A stretch of DNA of 64,000 bases from Gammaproteobacteria bacterium (lineage in GTDB: Bacteria > Pseudomonadota > Gammaproteobacteria > Steroidobacterales > GCA-2729495). The notes below the pieces were generated by a model. The model made no database searches, was not told the DNA's origin, and saw only the letters and a list, made by a program, of their open reading frames with translations. Positions 45,964 to 54,362 of the stretch are shown piece by piece. Both the position numbers and the translations under genes were made by a program. The DNA is taken from the NCBI GenBank assembly GCA_030426355.1, contig JAUHYQ010000002.1, forward strand, positions 310,001 to 374,000. Direction: 5' to 3'. How positions within the stretch are numbered: position 1 is the first letter of the stretch; every line of letters begins with the position of its first letter.

Positions 45964-46470
45964 TCAGCTTTTATCAGGCCGCGTAGCGTACCAATGCGTC
46001 GGCATTGCCGGCGTTTCCACACCCACGCAAGGCGCCGTGCACGTCTCGCGACAAATATAGAAACCCTGACGGTGATGACTGAGCGCCCCGCGGGGGCCGC
46101 GGGCAGTCACGCGAATTTCGTAGTCGATGCGTTCGCCGGGTGTGGGGTCGAGTAACGGACAGTGGGCCGTCGTCACCCGATGATGCAATTCAGCCTGCGC
46201 CGTACCGTCCTGATACTGAACGTCCGGCAGCGTAACGCTGCCACTGCCGGGTAATAAGGCCGGGTTATCTCGCACCGCCTGCAGCGTGTCTGCCGTGGTT
46301 GCAGCAGCAAGCCTAAAGGTGCTTTGCGCGGCAACCAGGGAGGCAAGTAAGCGCGTGTTGGCAACCGACGTGCGTGCCGCCGACACAGCGACAGCCGTGA
46401 GTACTGTCAGCAGGCCGAGCGCAAGCGGCAAAGCGGAGCCTGATTGAGGGCTGCGTTTAACCAGCTGCAT
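45964..46470 (-). CDS. PilX-like minor pilin component
   Basis: A 168-residue protein with a short basic leader and hydrophobic N-terminal helix (SGSALPLALGLLTVLTAVAV), as in PilX-type minor pilins of type IV pili, and four C-terminal cysteines (YICRETCTAPC and one earlier). PilX proteins lack the canonical Glu5 more often than other pilins. It overlaps the PilV-PilW fusion gene by 14 bases and ends the operon; no pilY1 or pilE follows. Confidence 0.75.
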   Translation of the reverse strand: MQLVKRSPQSGSALPLALGLLTVLTAVAVSAARTSVANTRLLASLVAAQSTFRLAAATTADTLQAVRDNPALLPGSGSVTLPDVQYQDGTAQAELHHRVTTAHCPLLDPTPGERIDYEIRVTARGPRGALSHHRQGFYICRETCTAPCVGVETPAMPTHWYATRPDKS

Positions 46471-47425
46471 TGCGCAAATAAAACTGCCGACGCGCGGTCA
46501 CGCGCCGGAACCCGTCATCCCCGACACCGCCCTCACGCAGCGCCGATCGAACCCGTAATTCGATCTGCACCATCAGTACCGGATCAGCGGATATATTTTC
46601 ATTCACCCATGCGTCAACCAGGTGATCAGCATCGCTATCAATGCCCAGTTGAACCTGCATGTTTTCGACACCCGGAATAATTTCGTGGTTCTGTACTGCG
46701 CCGTTGGGCATGAGCGTCTGCCGGCGCAGCGACGGTTGTCCGGGCAGAGAAGACGCGCGATCGACGTACCAGCCATGCATTTGTAGCACCGGCGCATCGC
46801 TGAAAGGGTCGTGATGGCGCACAATCAAGCCGTCGCTGCCGATTTGTGCAGCATTGAATACCGGGCAGGGCAGGCCAGCCAGGTTGTTGACGATTTCTAC
46901 CGGCTGATCAATGGCCAGGGCCCAGCCACTGACGTCTGCGCCGCCGCACTGCGCGGTGACGGGCGTGAACGGTGCGGCAAGCGGGGCGACGCCTGTATAG
47001 CCGGCCAGCAATACGTCGTCGCCAATGGCCTGCATGGCGAAGGCCATGCGTTCTTCCAGGCTGGCGACAGACTCGACCGTGCGCCATGCGCTGATGGCCA
47101 TGGTAAACATGTGTATTGCGCCAGCCGTAATCACGAGCCCGATTGTCATCGCGACCATTAGCTCAATGAGCGTGAAGCCACCACTTTGCGTCGGGGTTCG
47201 CAATTGTGATGCCTGCAGCAGATCGGCTTGTTCCCCGTCGTCGGCGGTCGTGCGCAGCGTGCGAAGTTGTTGCAGGTCGGCGTTCCGGCCCGCGATACTG
47301 CGTGTGAGTAAACTCATGACCGCGAGCATGCTGATCGACACAATCACAAGAGTCACCAGCGCCTCGACCAGCGACACACCGCGTTGCGACGTTGTTTTGA
47401 TGCGGCAATGCATGTTGTCAAACAT
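46457..47425 (-). CDS. Fused PilV-PilW minor pilin
   Basis: A 322-residue reading frame containing two complete class III prepilin motifs. The first, RGVSLVEALVTLVIV, has its cleavage glycine at residue 16 and Glu5 at 21, as in PilV. The second, SGGFTLIELMVAMTIG, has glycine 83 and Glu 88 and continues as a full PilW (about 240 residues). Only ~65 residues of PilV remain between them. Either the two genes are fused, or PilW starts separately at an internal TTG (residue 75). It overlaps the upstream and downstream pilin genes. Confidence 0.8.
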   Translation of the reverse strand: MFDNMHCRIKTTSQRGVSLVEALVTLVIVSISMLAVMSLLTRSIAGRNADLQQLRTLRTTADDGEQADLLQASQLRTPTQSGGFTLIELMVAMTIGLVITAGAIHMFTMAISAWRTVESVASLEERMAFAMQAIGDDVLLAGYTGVAPLAAPFTPVTAQCGGADVSGWALAIDQPVEIVNNLAGLPCPVFNAAQIGSDGLIVRHHDPFSDAPVLQMHGWYVDRASSLPGQPSLRRQTLMPNGAVQNHEIIPGVENMQVQLGIDSDADHLVDAWVNENISADPVLMVQIELRVRSALREGGVGDDGFRRVTARRQFYLRNAAG

Positions 47426-47963
47426 CCCGACAAGTCAGCGGGCGACCGGCACTGTCGAGCTCGCTAACGCGCGGTTTGCCGGTGTAACTGACAATAATGG
47501 CGCGTGCGCCGGTCAACGCCTGCGGATTGCAAAAAACCAGCGTGCCATTGGTTGATCGGCGGCCGAACGGCCGCAATACAAATGTCTGGCGATTGGCTTG
47601 AACCCTGAGTCCGTGCATGGGTTCCGCAGCGCTCACCCGGGCATCCGCCGCGGGCTGCGAAGCACCGGGGCTGTCGGTTCGGAAGGCCAGCCAGCCGGAC
47701 TCCCAGGGCGCTTGTGCATCGCAGCGAATACCGTCTCGGGTCGGGCAGATCAGCACTTCGTCACCCGATATCAGCGCGCGCGAACGTGCGTCATAAATGG
47801 CATGTATGAGGTTATTTATATTGGTATTCATGTCGATGCGCGCACGCAATCGTTGCATGGCGCCGACAGACATCACCGTCAAGATCGCGATAACGGTTAA
47901 GGTCAGTAGAAACTCCAGCAAGGTGTATCCGGATGTAAAAAATCGCTGTGGGAAAGGTGACAT
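47418..47963 (-). CDS. FimT/GspH-family pseudopilin
   Basis: A 181-residue minor pilin with prepilin motif TSGYTLLEFLLTLTVIAI (cleavage after Gly, Glu5 present) and a GspH-like C-terminal domain with a CNPQ..CRDV cysteine pair. ATG 47963 is preferred to GTG 47996. It is the first gene of the operon fimT, pilVW, pilX and primes the type IV pilus in this family. It is divergent from the Fur-family gene. Confidence 0.82.
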   Translation of the reverse strand: MSPFPQRFFTSGYTLLEFLLTLTVIAILTVMSVGAMQRLRARIDMNTNINNLIHAIYDARSRALISGDEVLICPTRDGIRCDAQAPWESGWLAFRTDSPGASQPAADARVSAAEPMHGLRVQANRQTFVLRPFGRRSTNGTLVFCNPQALTGARAIIVSYTGKPRVSELDSAGRPLTCRDV

Positions 47964-48105
47964 GTGGTAATTTTCTAAATATACCGAATTGTTCACCAGT
48001 CGGTTTTATGATCAAAACAGCCTGAAATACTTTCGGGTCAGCAATTGCGTTGCGGAAATTGCAGCGACTAAAATTGTTATACACATACATGCTTGGGGGA
48101 GTGTG

Positions 48106-48513
48106 GTGGAAGAAAAAAATAATATAGAAGAACGCTTGCGTGCCACCGGAGTTAAGCCAACCAGTCAGAGACTCGAGATAGGCGCGCTGCTGCTGGCTCA
48201 CCCGCAGCACATGTCGGCTGATCAGATACTCGGTCAGCTGCAAAAGAATGGCAGCAGGGTTTCCAAGGCGACTGTTTACAACACATTAAAATTATTTACC
48301 GAAAACGGTTTGGTGCGCGAGGTGTCGGTGGATTCGACGCGTCAGTTTTACGATTCCACCACGGGCCATCATCATCATTTTTACAATGTTGATTCCGGCC
48401 AGCTTACGGATATCGACCCGGCGGATCTGCAGTTCAGCCGCCTGCCGCAGTTGCCCGAGGGTACGGAGGCTCAGGACGTGGAAGTTATCGTGCGGGTGCG
48501 CAACAAGGCCTGA
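48106..48513 (+). CDS. Fur-family regulator of the Irr type
   Basis: About 135 residues. Winged helix: ATGVKPTSQRLEIGALLL then SKATVYNTLKLFTENGLV. The regulatory half, GHHHHFYNVDSG..TDID and LPEGTEAQDVEVIVRVR, resembles Irr more than Fur, and the CxxC structural zinc sites are absent. Irr proteins sense iron through haem in alphaproteobacteria. The start is set at GTG 48106 (or 48103) behind GGGGGAG; an upstream frame extension has no Fur-like content. Confidence 0.8.
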   Translation: MEEKNNIEERLRATGVKPTSQRLEIGALLLAHPQHMSADQILGQLQKNGSRVSKATVYNTLKLFTENGLVREVSVDSTRQFYDSTTGHHHHFYNVDSGQLTDIDPADLQFSRLPQLPEGTEAQDVEVIVRVRNKA

Positions 48514-48522
48514 GCGGGGCCG

Positions 48523-48551
48523 TTGCCCGGCGCGAAGTCTGCCCCTATACT
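48523..48551 (+). promoter_or_regulatory. Promoter of tRNA-Thr
   Basis: TTGCCC (48523-48528) and TATACT (48546-48551) are 17 bases apart, followed by a GC-rich GCGCCCCGG discriminator typical of growth-rate-controlled stable-RNA promoters. Confidence 0.7.
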
Positions 48552-48587
48552 GCGCCCCGGTCGTTCTGACCGGTGGCCAAAGCCCGT

Positions 48588-48663
<76 letters not shown>

Positions 48664-48704
48664 TATTCATGGCCTCGAGCGGCTATGTCCCTGGAAGAAG
48701 CTTT

Positions 48705-49247
48705 ATGCATTACACGACTGTTAACCTTGCCGCGAACGGGTCGCAAGAGATTATCAACCTCTATACGAAGGTGTTCTCTGCATCCGAGGGGCCGGATGCG
48801 GGCGTTGCCATTGGCCGGTTGGTGGCCGACCTGATCGACACTACCGGGGATACGGACATCCTGGGTTTTATAGCGGTGCTGGAAGAGAAAATAGTCGGTT
48901 GTATATTTTTTACCCGGCTGACGCTTACAAGTGAGAGAACCGCGTTCATCCTGTCTCCGGTTGCCGTTGCCACCGATCAGCAGGGGAAAGGCATCGGTCA
49001 GGAGCTTATTCGTTTTGGTCTTGAACATCTGAAAGCCTTGCCGGTGGAGCTGGTGTTTACCTATGGTGATCCCGCCTTTTACTCTAAAGTCGGTTTTCAG
49101 CAAATCAGCGAAGACGTTGTCAAAGCACCGCTAACGCTTACTCAGCCGGAAGGCTGGCTTGCGCAGTCGCTGCGAAATGGCATGATCGATATGCATGGCG
49201 AGTCATCCCAATGCGTGGAAGCGTTAAACAAGCAGGAATACTGGTAA
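48705..49247 (+). CDS. GNAT-family N-acetyltransferase (YhbS-like)
   Basis: A 180-residue acetyltransferase. The acetyl-CoA loop is QQGKGIGQELIRFGLEHL, preceded by a strand SPVAVATD and followed by FTYGDPAFYSKVGFQ, as in YhbS-type enzymes. ATG 48705 is chosen because GGAAGAAG lies just upstream; a start at 48669 would nearly abut the tRNA. The acceptor is unknown. Confidence 0.85.
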   Translation: MHYTTVNLAANGSQEIINLYTKVFSASEGPDAGVAIGRLVADLIDTTGDTDILGFIAVLEEKIVGCIFFTRLTLTSERTAFILSPVAVATDQQGKGIGQELIRFGLEHLKALPVELVFTYGDPAFYSKVGFQQISEDVVKAPLTLTQPEGWLAQSLRNGMIDMHGESSQCVEALNKQEYW

Positions 49248-49270
49248 AGCATTCTTAAAGATGAATTCTT

Positions 49271-50500
49271 ATGACTGTAATGCGTAAACCCTTAGTCTGG
49301 GTGCTAATGGGCGGTTTTCTCGTTATATCAGTCGTTTACTGGCAAGACCCTTGGTTGTGGCGCAACTACGTGCGTTTCTTTTCCAGTGGCGACCCCGTTA
49401 ACGTAGAGATTCTGATTCCGGATGAGGGTATTCGCGGTGACGGATCGTTCGTGTTGCCGGTGGCGACACCCGCTGCGCGCACGATTCCTGTGGAAACCTT
49501 TGCAGCGATGCATGATTACGCAGAAGAGTATGGCACCCATGCACTGATCACGGTGCACAACGGCATCATTCAGGATGAGTGGTACGCCGATCACTGGCAG
49601 GCTGATCAACTTACCCAATCGCAATCCATGCACAAGTCGTTGATGGGCGTATTTGTGGGCATCGCGATTGAAGACGGCATGATCGATTCCGTTGATGAGC
49701 CGGTGGGCAAGTGGATCACCGAGTGGGCTAACGATTCGCGTGGTGAAATTACGTTGCGCAATCTCATGGTGATGAGTTCCGGTTTGGGTCAGTACGAGTT
49801 TTCACTGAACCCGTTTGATGACGGCGTAAAATGGCTGAATTCCGGGCGATCCATTGAGGCGATATTGCGCACGCCACTGGCGGACTGGGAGCAGGGCAGC
49901 CAGTGGGACTACAACAACATCAATTCTGAACTGTTGGGCATGGTGCTGGAACGCGCCTACGGCAAACGCTACTCCGAGCTGCTGCGCGACAAGCTCTGGG
50001 CCCCGATGGGCGGTGATCGTGCCAGGGTGCATACGGATTCGCCCGGTGGCCGAGCCTACACATCGTGTTGTCTGGCGGCACCGGCGATGGACTGGGTGCG
50101 GGTGGGCATGATGTTGCTGAACAAAGGCGAGGTGAACGGCCACCGCGTGGTGTCGGAGCAATGGATTGAAGAGATGATCCAGCCGTCACAGGCGGCTTCG
50201 TTTTACGGCTATCAGGTGTGGTTGGGCGCGGGGACTCCGCCGTTGGGCATGGACGGCTATGGCGAGGGGCGCGGCTCCAGCGGGGCGATAGTGACTGAAC
50301 CTTTTGCGGCACAGGATACGTGGATGACCTGGGGGCGTGGCCAGCAGCACGTGTATATCGTGCCCTCGGAAAATCTTATCGTGGTACGTTTAGGGCCGGC
50401 TTTGGGGCGTGAGCCCATTAAACCCGGCTATGATGTGCCCAGGCTGATTAATCTCGCAGTGCGGGGATTGCACAAACAGGAAATGGCAGGAGAACAATAA
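49271..50500 (+). CDS. Membrane-anchored serine hydrolase, beta-lactamase class C fold
   Basis: A 409-residue protein with one N-terminal membrane helix (residues 7-24). The active-site SxxK is QSMHKSLMG at about residue 120, and the YxN motif is WDYNNINSE near 218. This family includes esterases and penicillin-binding-like hydrolases; resistance activity should not be assumed. Its TAATG stop/start couples it to the DUF1838 gene. Confidence 0.85.
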   Translation: MTVMRKPLVWVLMGGFLVISVVYWQDPWLWRNYVRFFSSGDPVNVEILIPDEGIRGDGSFVLPVATPAARTIPVETFAAMHDYAEEYGTHALITVHNGIIQDEWYADHWQADQLTQSQSMHKSLMGVFVGIAIEDGMIDSVDEPVGKWITEWANDSRGEITLRNLMVMSSGLGQYEFSLNPFDDGVKWLNSGRSIEAILRTPLADWEQGSQWDYNNINSELLGMVLERAYGKRYSELLRDKLWAPMGGDRARVHTDSPGGRAYTSCCLAAPAMDWVRVGMMLLNKGEVNGHRVVSEQWIEEMIQPSQAASFYGYQVWLGAGTPPLGMDGYGEGRGSSGAIVTEPFAAQDTWMTWGRGQQHVYIVPSENLIVVRLGPALGREPIKPGYDVPRLINLAVRGLHKQEMAGEQ

Positions 50501-51393
50501 TGCTCAAATTGGGAAAACTATTGCTGCTTGCGAGCAGTGCTCTGATGGCAGTGCCTGCGGCTCAGGCATTCGACCTGAACACACCTGAGGGTCAGGTGCG
50601 GGCATTTCGTCGTATGCAGTGTTCGGAAATTGATGAAAAGCCGATTACTTATGGCTGGCGTGGCAAGGCTTTCAGTCGTGTGGAAGGTGAAGCCGACCGG
50701 GTATTGTTTAAAGTCGAAGGCATGAACATCCGTCACTGCGTGACTGTAAATGACCCCGAAAAAGGCAAGGGTTTCCGGTTGATCACCCGTGAAATTCTGT
50801 TGTATCTCGATCCCGAAACGGGCGAGGTATTGCGCACCTGGAAGAATCCCTGGACGGGGAAAATGAACCAGGTGCTGCATGTGGCGAACGACCCGGTTAA
50901 CAATCGCGAACCCGTGTTTCCCGGGTTTTCCATGCCTTACCAGATCAGCGGTAATAATTGGTGGGTTACATCAACCGTGCCATTGTTCTACAGCAATCCG
51001 TTGGGTGGCGACTATCAGCCCTACATCGGCGGCACTTATCACGCCACGGAGATGTTTAACTTCTTCGGCGACGTGGAAAGCCTGACCAGCGATAAAACCG
51101 ATTCGGCGGAAGTCGCGGTCGGTTGGGCGCGCATGTCCAATTGGTTACCCTGGATGGAAATGGGTAGTCGTCAGGGGCTCATTTATATGCATACCGCCGG
51201 GCGCAAGCTTAGCAGCTATGACGAGTTGCCAGCGGTGATCAAAGACGAGATTGCCAAGAACTATCCCAAGTATCAGACACCGCCACCGGCCGATGACAAT
51301 CGGCGGAACGAGACAAGCTGGACGTACTTTAAGAAGATGGTGGAATCGGGCGAGTTCAAGGGCAGTTCAGAGGCTCCGAAGGGCGGGCATTAA
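50500..51393 (+). CDS. DUF1838-family exported protein
   Basis: A 297-residue protein. A signal peptide (residues 1-23, ending AQAFD) is followed by a DUF1838 domain with its usual phrases FRRMQCSEI, TYGWRGKAF, RTWKNPWTGK and NFFGDV. Function is unknown; members often sit with catabolic genes. Its start overlaps the upstream stop, implying cotranslation with the serine hydrolase. Confidence 0.85.
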   Translation: MLKLGKLLLLASSALMAVPAAQAFDLNTPEGQVRAFRRMQCSEIDEKPITYGWRGKAFSRVEGEADRVLFKVEGMNIRHCVTVNDPEKGKGFRLITREILLYLDPETGEVLRTWKNPWTGKMNQVLHVANDPVNNREPVFPGFSMPYQISGNNWWVTSTVPLFYSNPLGGDYQPYIGGTYHATEMFNFFGDVESLTSDKTDSAEVAVGWARMSNWLPWMEMGSRQGLIYMHTAGRKLSSYDELPAVIKDEIAKNYPKYQTPPPADDNRRNETSWTYFKKMVESGEFKGSSEAPKGGH

Positions 51394-51416
51394 TCGTATC
51401 GCCTGAAACCTCAATA

Positions 51417-51456
51417 AAGCCCGCGCGACGAAGCTAACGACGCGCGGGCTTTTTTT
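51417..51456. terminator. Bidirectional Rho-independent terminator
   Basis: Long GC stem AAGCCCGCGCG/CGCGCGGGCTT with T-run on the + strand, between two convergent genes. The matching A-run on the left is short, so it mainly serves the + strand. Confidence 0.85.
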
Positions 51457-51469
51457 GTGGGTGATGGAC

Positions 51470-52213
51470 CTATTTGTTAATGCTGAACAGCGTGTCCGGT
51501 AACTCGGTGTTCAGGGTGGCCGAAGTCCAGTTAATATCGGTGGTCTTAATGCCATCGTAGTACAGGCGTACCCGGCCGGGTTGCACGAAACCCGACTCCA
51601 GCGCGTAGTGATCGGAATAAACGCGGTGATGCCAGCCACGCGGCGTTTGCCAGCCGACATAGCGCAGCATGTAATCACGCTTGTCGACACCCACCAGCGT
51701 AGTGCCCCCGACCGGATCAATCACCTGCACAAAATAAGTGGCATTGCCTTCCACCTGATCGTCCGGCATTTTGACCAGGTTGAATGCCTCATCAAGCGCG
51801 AACCGTACCGCGCTGAAACCAAAGCTTGAAGCCGCGAGTTTTTCGGCCTGCTCTGCCGCCATGGGGCCATTCTGGTCGTACATGCGTTCGCCGTCGTAGC
51901 TGATTGTGAACATCAGGCGATCTTTAATGTATGCATCGAGTCGGAACTTGCCGGTGTTGGTGTGCGCGTCCGGCAATTCGCGGGGATAAACGCGGCGCAT
52001 CTCATAGCGATCGGCATAGGTGCCGTCACCGGCTCTGTACAGCGTCGCATTGCCCGTCATGATGTTGGTGTCGGCGAAGCGCCATGCGTCACCACCCGCT
52101 GCTGCCGTGGCTCGCTCCATTATTTCATATGCAGTTGGATTGCTATCCTCGGCGGCAACAGCCGAGAAGCAAAATACAAATAACGCTATGCTTGCGGATA
52201 TCAGTCTAGTCAT
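51470..52213 (-). CDS. Exported protein, LolA/LolB-like barrel family (tentative)
   Basis: A 247-residue protein; the signal peptide is about residues 1-21 (MTRLISASIALFVFCFSAVA). The mature protein (YEIMERATAAAGGDAWR, then strand-rich DRLMFTISYDGERMYDQNG and VGVDKRDYMLRYVGW) looks like outer-membrane-lipoprotein-sorting-like barrels. ATG 52213 is chosen because it opens the signal peptide and has AAGGGGC upstream; a longer frame to 52366 has no such feature. Its start is 16 bases from the divergent VOC gene. Confidence 0.65.
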   Translation of the reverse strand: MTRLISASIALFVFCFSAVAAEDSNPTAYEIMERATAAAGGDAWRFADTNIMTGNATLYRAGDGTYADRYEMRRVYPRELPDAHTNTGKFRLDAYIKDRLMFTISYDGERMYDQNGPMAAEQAEKLAASSFGFSAVRFALDEAFNLVKMPDDQVEGNATYFVQVIDPVGGTTLVGVDKRDYMLRYVGWQTPRGWHHRVYSDHYALESGFVQPGRVRLYYDGIKTTDINWTSATLNTELPDTLFSINK

Positions 52214-52229
52214 TGTTGAGCCCCTTGCC

Positions 52230-52805
52230 ATGAAGATCAGTATAACGAATCTGTCGGTTGCCTTTTGCATGATAGCGTTTGTCAGTTCCGTCTCCGCCGC
52301 GCCGGTTGCGGAGGAGGACAGGGTCGATATTGATTTGCGCCGTACCACGCTGATTGTGTCGGACATTGAGAATTCGCTGCGCTTTTATCGCGATGCACTG
52401 GGCATGAAGGTGATCTATGACAACATGATCCGCACGCCGCGCTCGGCCAAAACCGATGCCGAGGCCGATATTTCGCGGCGACTGGTGTTTGTGCGCGCCA
52501 ATGACGATCTCGTGGGTATTGTCGGTTTGCTGGAGTACACCAAACCCAGAAAAAAAGTGCGCGCACCAGAGCCGGAAGCCTTTGCTACCGGCAGCGCGGT
52601 TCTGCTTTTTAACACCAAGAACGTCGAGGCACGCTTTGCGGCTGCCAGCCAGGTGCCCGGTGTCGAAGTGCTGGATCCGCCCACGGACGTTAGCTATCCG
52701 TCGTATGACGGCGAGAGCGTCATCAATGTGCGGGTCAGCACACTGCGTGACCCCGACGGGTTTCTGGTGGAGCTCAACCAGCTGCTGAGTGAACTCGATA
52801 ACTAA
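52230..52805 (+). CDS. Exported VOC (glyoxalase-fold) protein
   Basis: A 191-residue protein with a signal peptide (residues 1-24, ending VSAAP) and one vicinal-oxygen-chelate domain: TTLIVSDIENSLRFYRDALG and a final RDPDGFLVELNQ. A secreted VOC protein is uncommon, as the family is normally cytoplasmic. The metal-binding His of the first strand is not evident (RTTLIV), so it may bind ligands without metal catalysis. Confidence 0.75.
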   Translation: MKISITNLSVAFCMIAFVSSVSAAPVAEEDRVDIDLRRTTLIVSDIENSLRFYRDALGMKVIYDNMIRTPRSAKTDAEADISRRLVFVRANDDLVGIVGLLEYTKPRKKVRAPEPEAFATGSAVLLFNTKNVEARFAAASQVPGVEVLDPPTDVSYPSYDGESVINVRVSTLRDPDGFLVELNQLLSELDN

Positions 52806-52868
52806 TTGCGCTCAGGCGGGCTGCATGCCATCGGGTTTAACTAAACCCGGTTTGTTTTTAGCGACCGC

Positions 52869-53174
52869 TTAGCGGTTGATGAGTGGTGCCTCGACCAGCA
52901 GCACTTCCACGTCGGCCACGCCGTTGCGCAATTGTTTGGCCTCGGCATATTCGGCTGAGTTCCAGAAACCCAGAGCAGCCTCTTTGTTAGGCCATTCCGA
53001 TATAACAACGGATCCGCCATTTTCAAGGCTGCCTTCCAGCAGATCCGCACCCGGCGCACGCAGCACGTATTTGCCACCGTGTTGTTCGACCAACTTGCTG
53101 GCTGCGGGGGCATAACCACTGATGAATTTTTCACGGTCGTGGATGCGGGCGTAAATGATCATATAAGCAGACAT
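52869..53174 (-). CDS. DUF1330-family protein
   Basis: A 101-residue protein with the DUF1330 pattern: YMIIYARIHDREKFISGY, GGKYVLRAPG, ISEWPNKEAALGFWNSAEY. The fold is a dimeric alpha/beta barrel. Function is unknown. It stands alone on the reverse strand between the VOC gene and the efflux operon. Confidence 0.85.
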   Translation of the reverse strand: MSAYMIIYARIHDREKFISGYAPAASKLVEQHGGKYVLRAPGADLLEGSLENGGSVVISEWPNKEAALGFWNSAEYAEAKQLRNGVADVEVLLVEAPLINR

Positions 53175-53210
53175 GCGTGATTCCTTGCATTCATTCGGTG
53201 GGTCGCATTG

Positions 53211-53216
53211 TATAAT
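53211..53216 (+). promoter_or_regulatory. Possible -10 box of the RND efflux operon
   Basis: A perfect TATAAT about 70 bases before the adaptor gene. The best -35 candidate, TTGCAT at 53185-53190, is 20 bases away, longer than ideal, so an activator may be needed. Confidence 0.4.
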
Positions 53217-53287
53217 CTGCCGTTCTGTCCGGTCAGCCTTTATGCTCGTCCGGAGCTATCTGTCGGAGTCATACATTGCTTTGTTAT

Positions 53288-54352
53288 ATGCGCACAGTGC
53301 GGCGTGCAGTCAGTTCATTGGCGTCGGTTCTGGTCCTGATTGTTTCATTGTTGTTAATAAGCGCCTGCGATTCAGCCCCTGAAGAGGGCGGCATGGGCAT
53401 GATGGGCGGTCGCGGGCCGGTGCCGGTGGTGAGCGTGCCGGTTGGATCAGAAACTTTCACGGATAGCTTTTCTGCTTTGGGGAACATCCGCGCCAACGAA
53501 GCCGTAGATATCCGTTCGCGAATTTCGAGTGTGGTCACCGCAATTCACTTTGAGGAAGGCCAGCTGGTTAAGCAGGGTGATCTGTTGGTCGAGTTGGATA
53601 ACCGCGAGGTCAAGGCGGAGTTGGCTGTCGCACAGGCCTCCTACGACAAAGTTAAAAGTCAGTACGAACGCAGCAAGTCATTGCGGGCCACGCAGGTTGT
53701 TTCCGCTGCAGAACTGGATGAATTGGCAGCTGATGTGCGTAAAGCGGAAGCCGATGTTACGGTTGCACGAACGCGGCTTGATCATTGTTCTATTCGTGCA
53801 CCTATCAGTGGTGTGGTGGGGCTGCGGCATATCAGCCTGGGCAGTCTGGTCAGTACCGAGACCATGATTACGACACTGGACGATCTGTCAAAGGTGCGCC
53901 TCGATTTCGGCGTGCCTGAGATGTTTCTCGCGACGATACGCGAGGGCATGACGGTGAGCGCAGTGACCGGCGTCTATCCAGATAATGAATTTATTGGCTC
54001 CGTCGTCAGTATCGATTCGCGGGTGGATGCAGTGACGCGGTCAGTAACGGTGGTCGCAGAGTTGGCGAACGAGGATGGCTTGTTAAAGCCCGGCATGTTC
54101 ATGAACGTCGCCTTGCAACGTTCGCGGGATAACGTGGTGATGATCCCGGAAGAAGCGCTGGCACCGCGTTCGGGTCGGCAATATGTATATGTGGTTGAGG
54201 ACGGTGTGGCCACCGAAAAAGAAGTCAGTCTTGGCGTGCGTACGCCGGGCCGGGTCGAAATCACCACCGGGCTGGTTCCCGGTGAGACGGTGGTTATTGA
54301 GGGTGTGCAGAAACTCCGCAGCGGGAGCCCGGTTGTAGAAGCCGGCCAGTGA
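53288..54352 (+). CDS. RND efflux periplasmic adaptor lipoprotein
   Basis: A 354-residue membrane-fusion protein with lipobox LLLISAC near residue 23. Biotinyl-lipoyl half-motifs flank a coiled coil (about residues 95-140: IHFEEGQLVKQGDLLVELDN, then LDHCSIRAPISGVVG). The beta-barrel and membrane-proximal domains follow. It links the RND transporter to an outer-membrane channel, which is not encoded nearby. ATG 53288 begins the lipoprotein signal. The next gene starts ten bases after its stop. Confidence 0.92.
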   Translation: MRTVRRAVSSLASVLVLIVSLLLISACDSAPEEGGMGMMGGRGPVPVVSVPVGSETFTDSFSALGNIRANEAVDIRSRISSVVTAIHFEEGQLVKQGDLLVELDNREVKAELAVAQASYDKVKSQYERSKSLRATQVVSAAELDELAADVRKAEADVTVARTRLDHCSIRAPISGVVGLRHISLGSLVSTETMITTLDDLSKVRLDFGVPEMFLATIREGMTVSAVTGVYPDNEFIGSVVSIDSRVDAVTRSVTVVAELANEDGLLKPGMFMNVALQRSRDNVVMIPEEALAPRSGRQYVYVVEDGVATEKEVSLGVRTPGRVEITTGLVPGETVVIEGVQKLRSGSPVVEAGQ

Positions 54353-54362
54353 GGGTGTTGTC

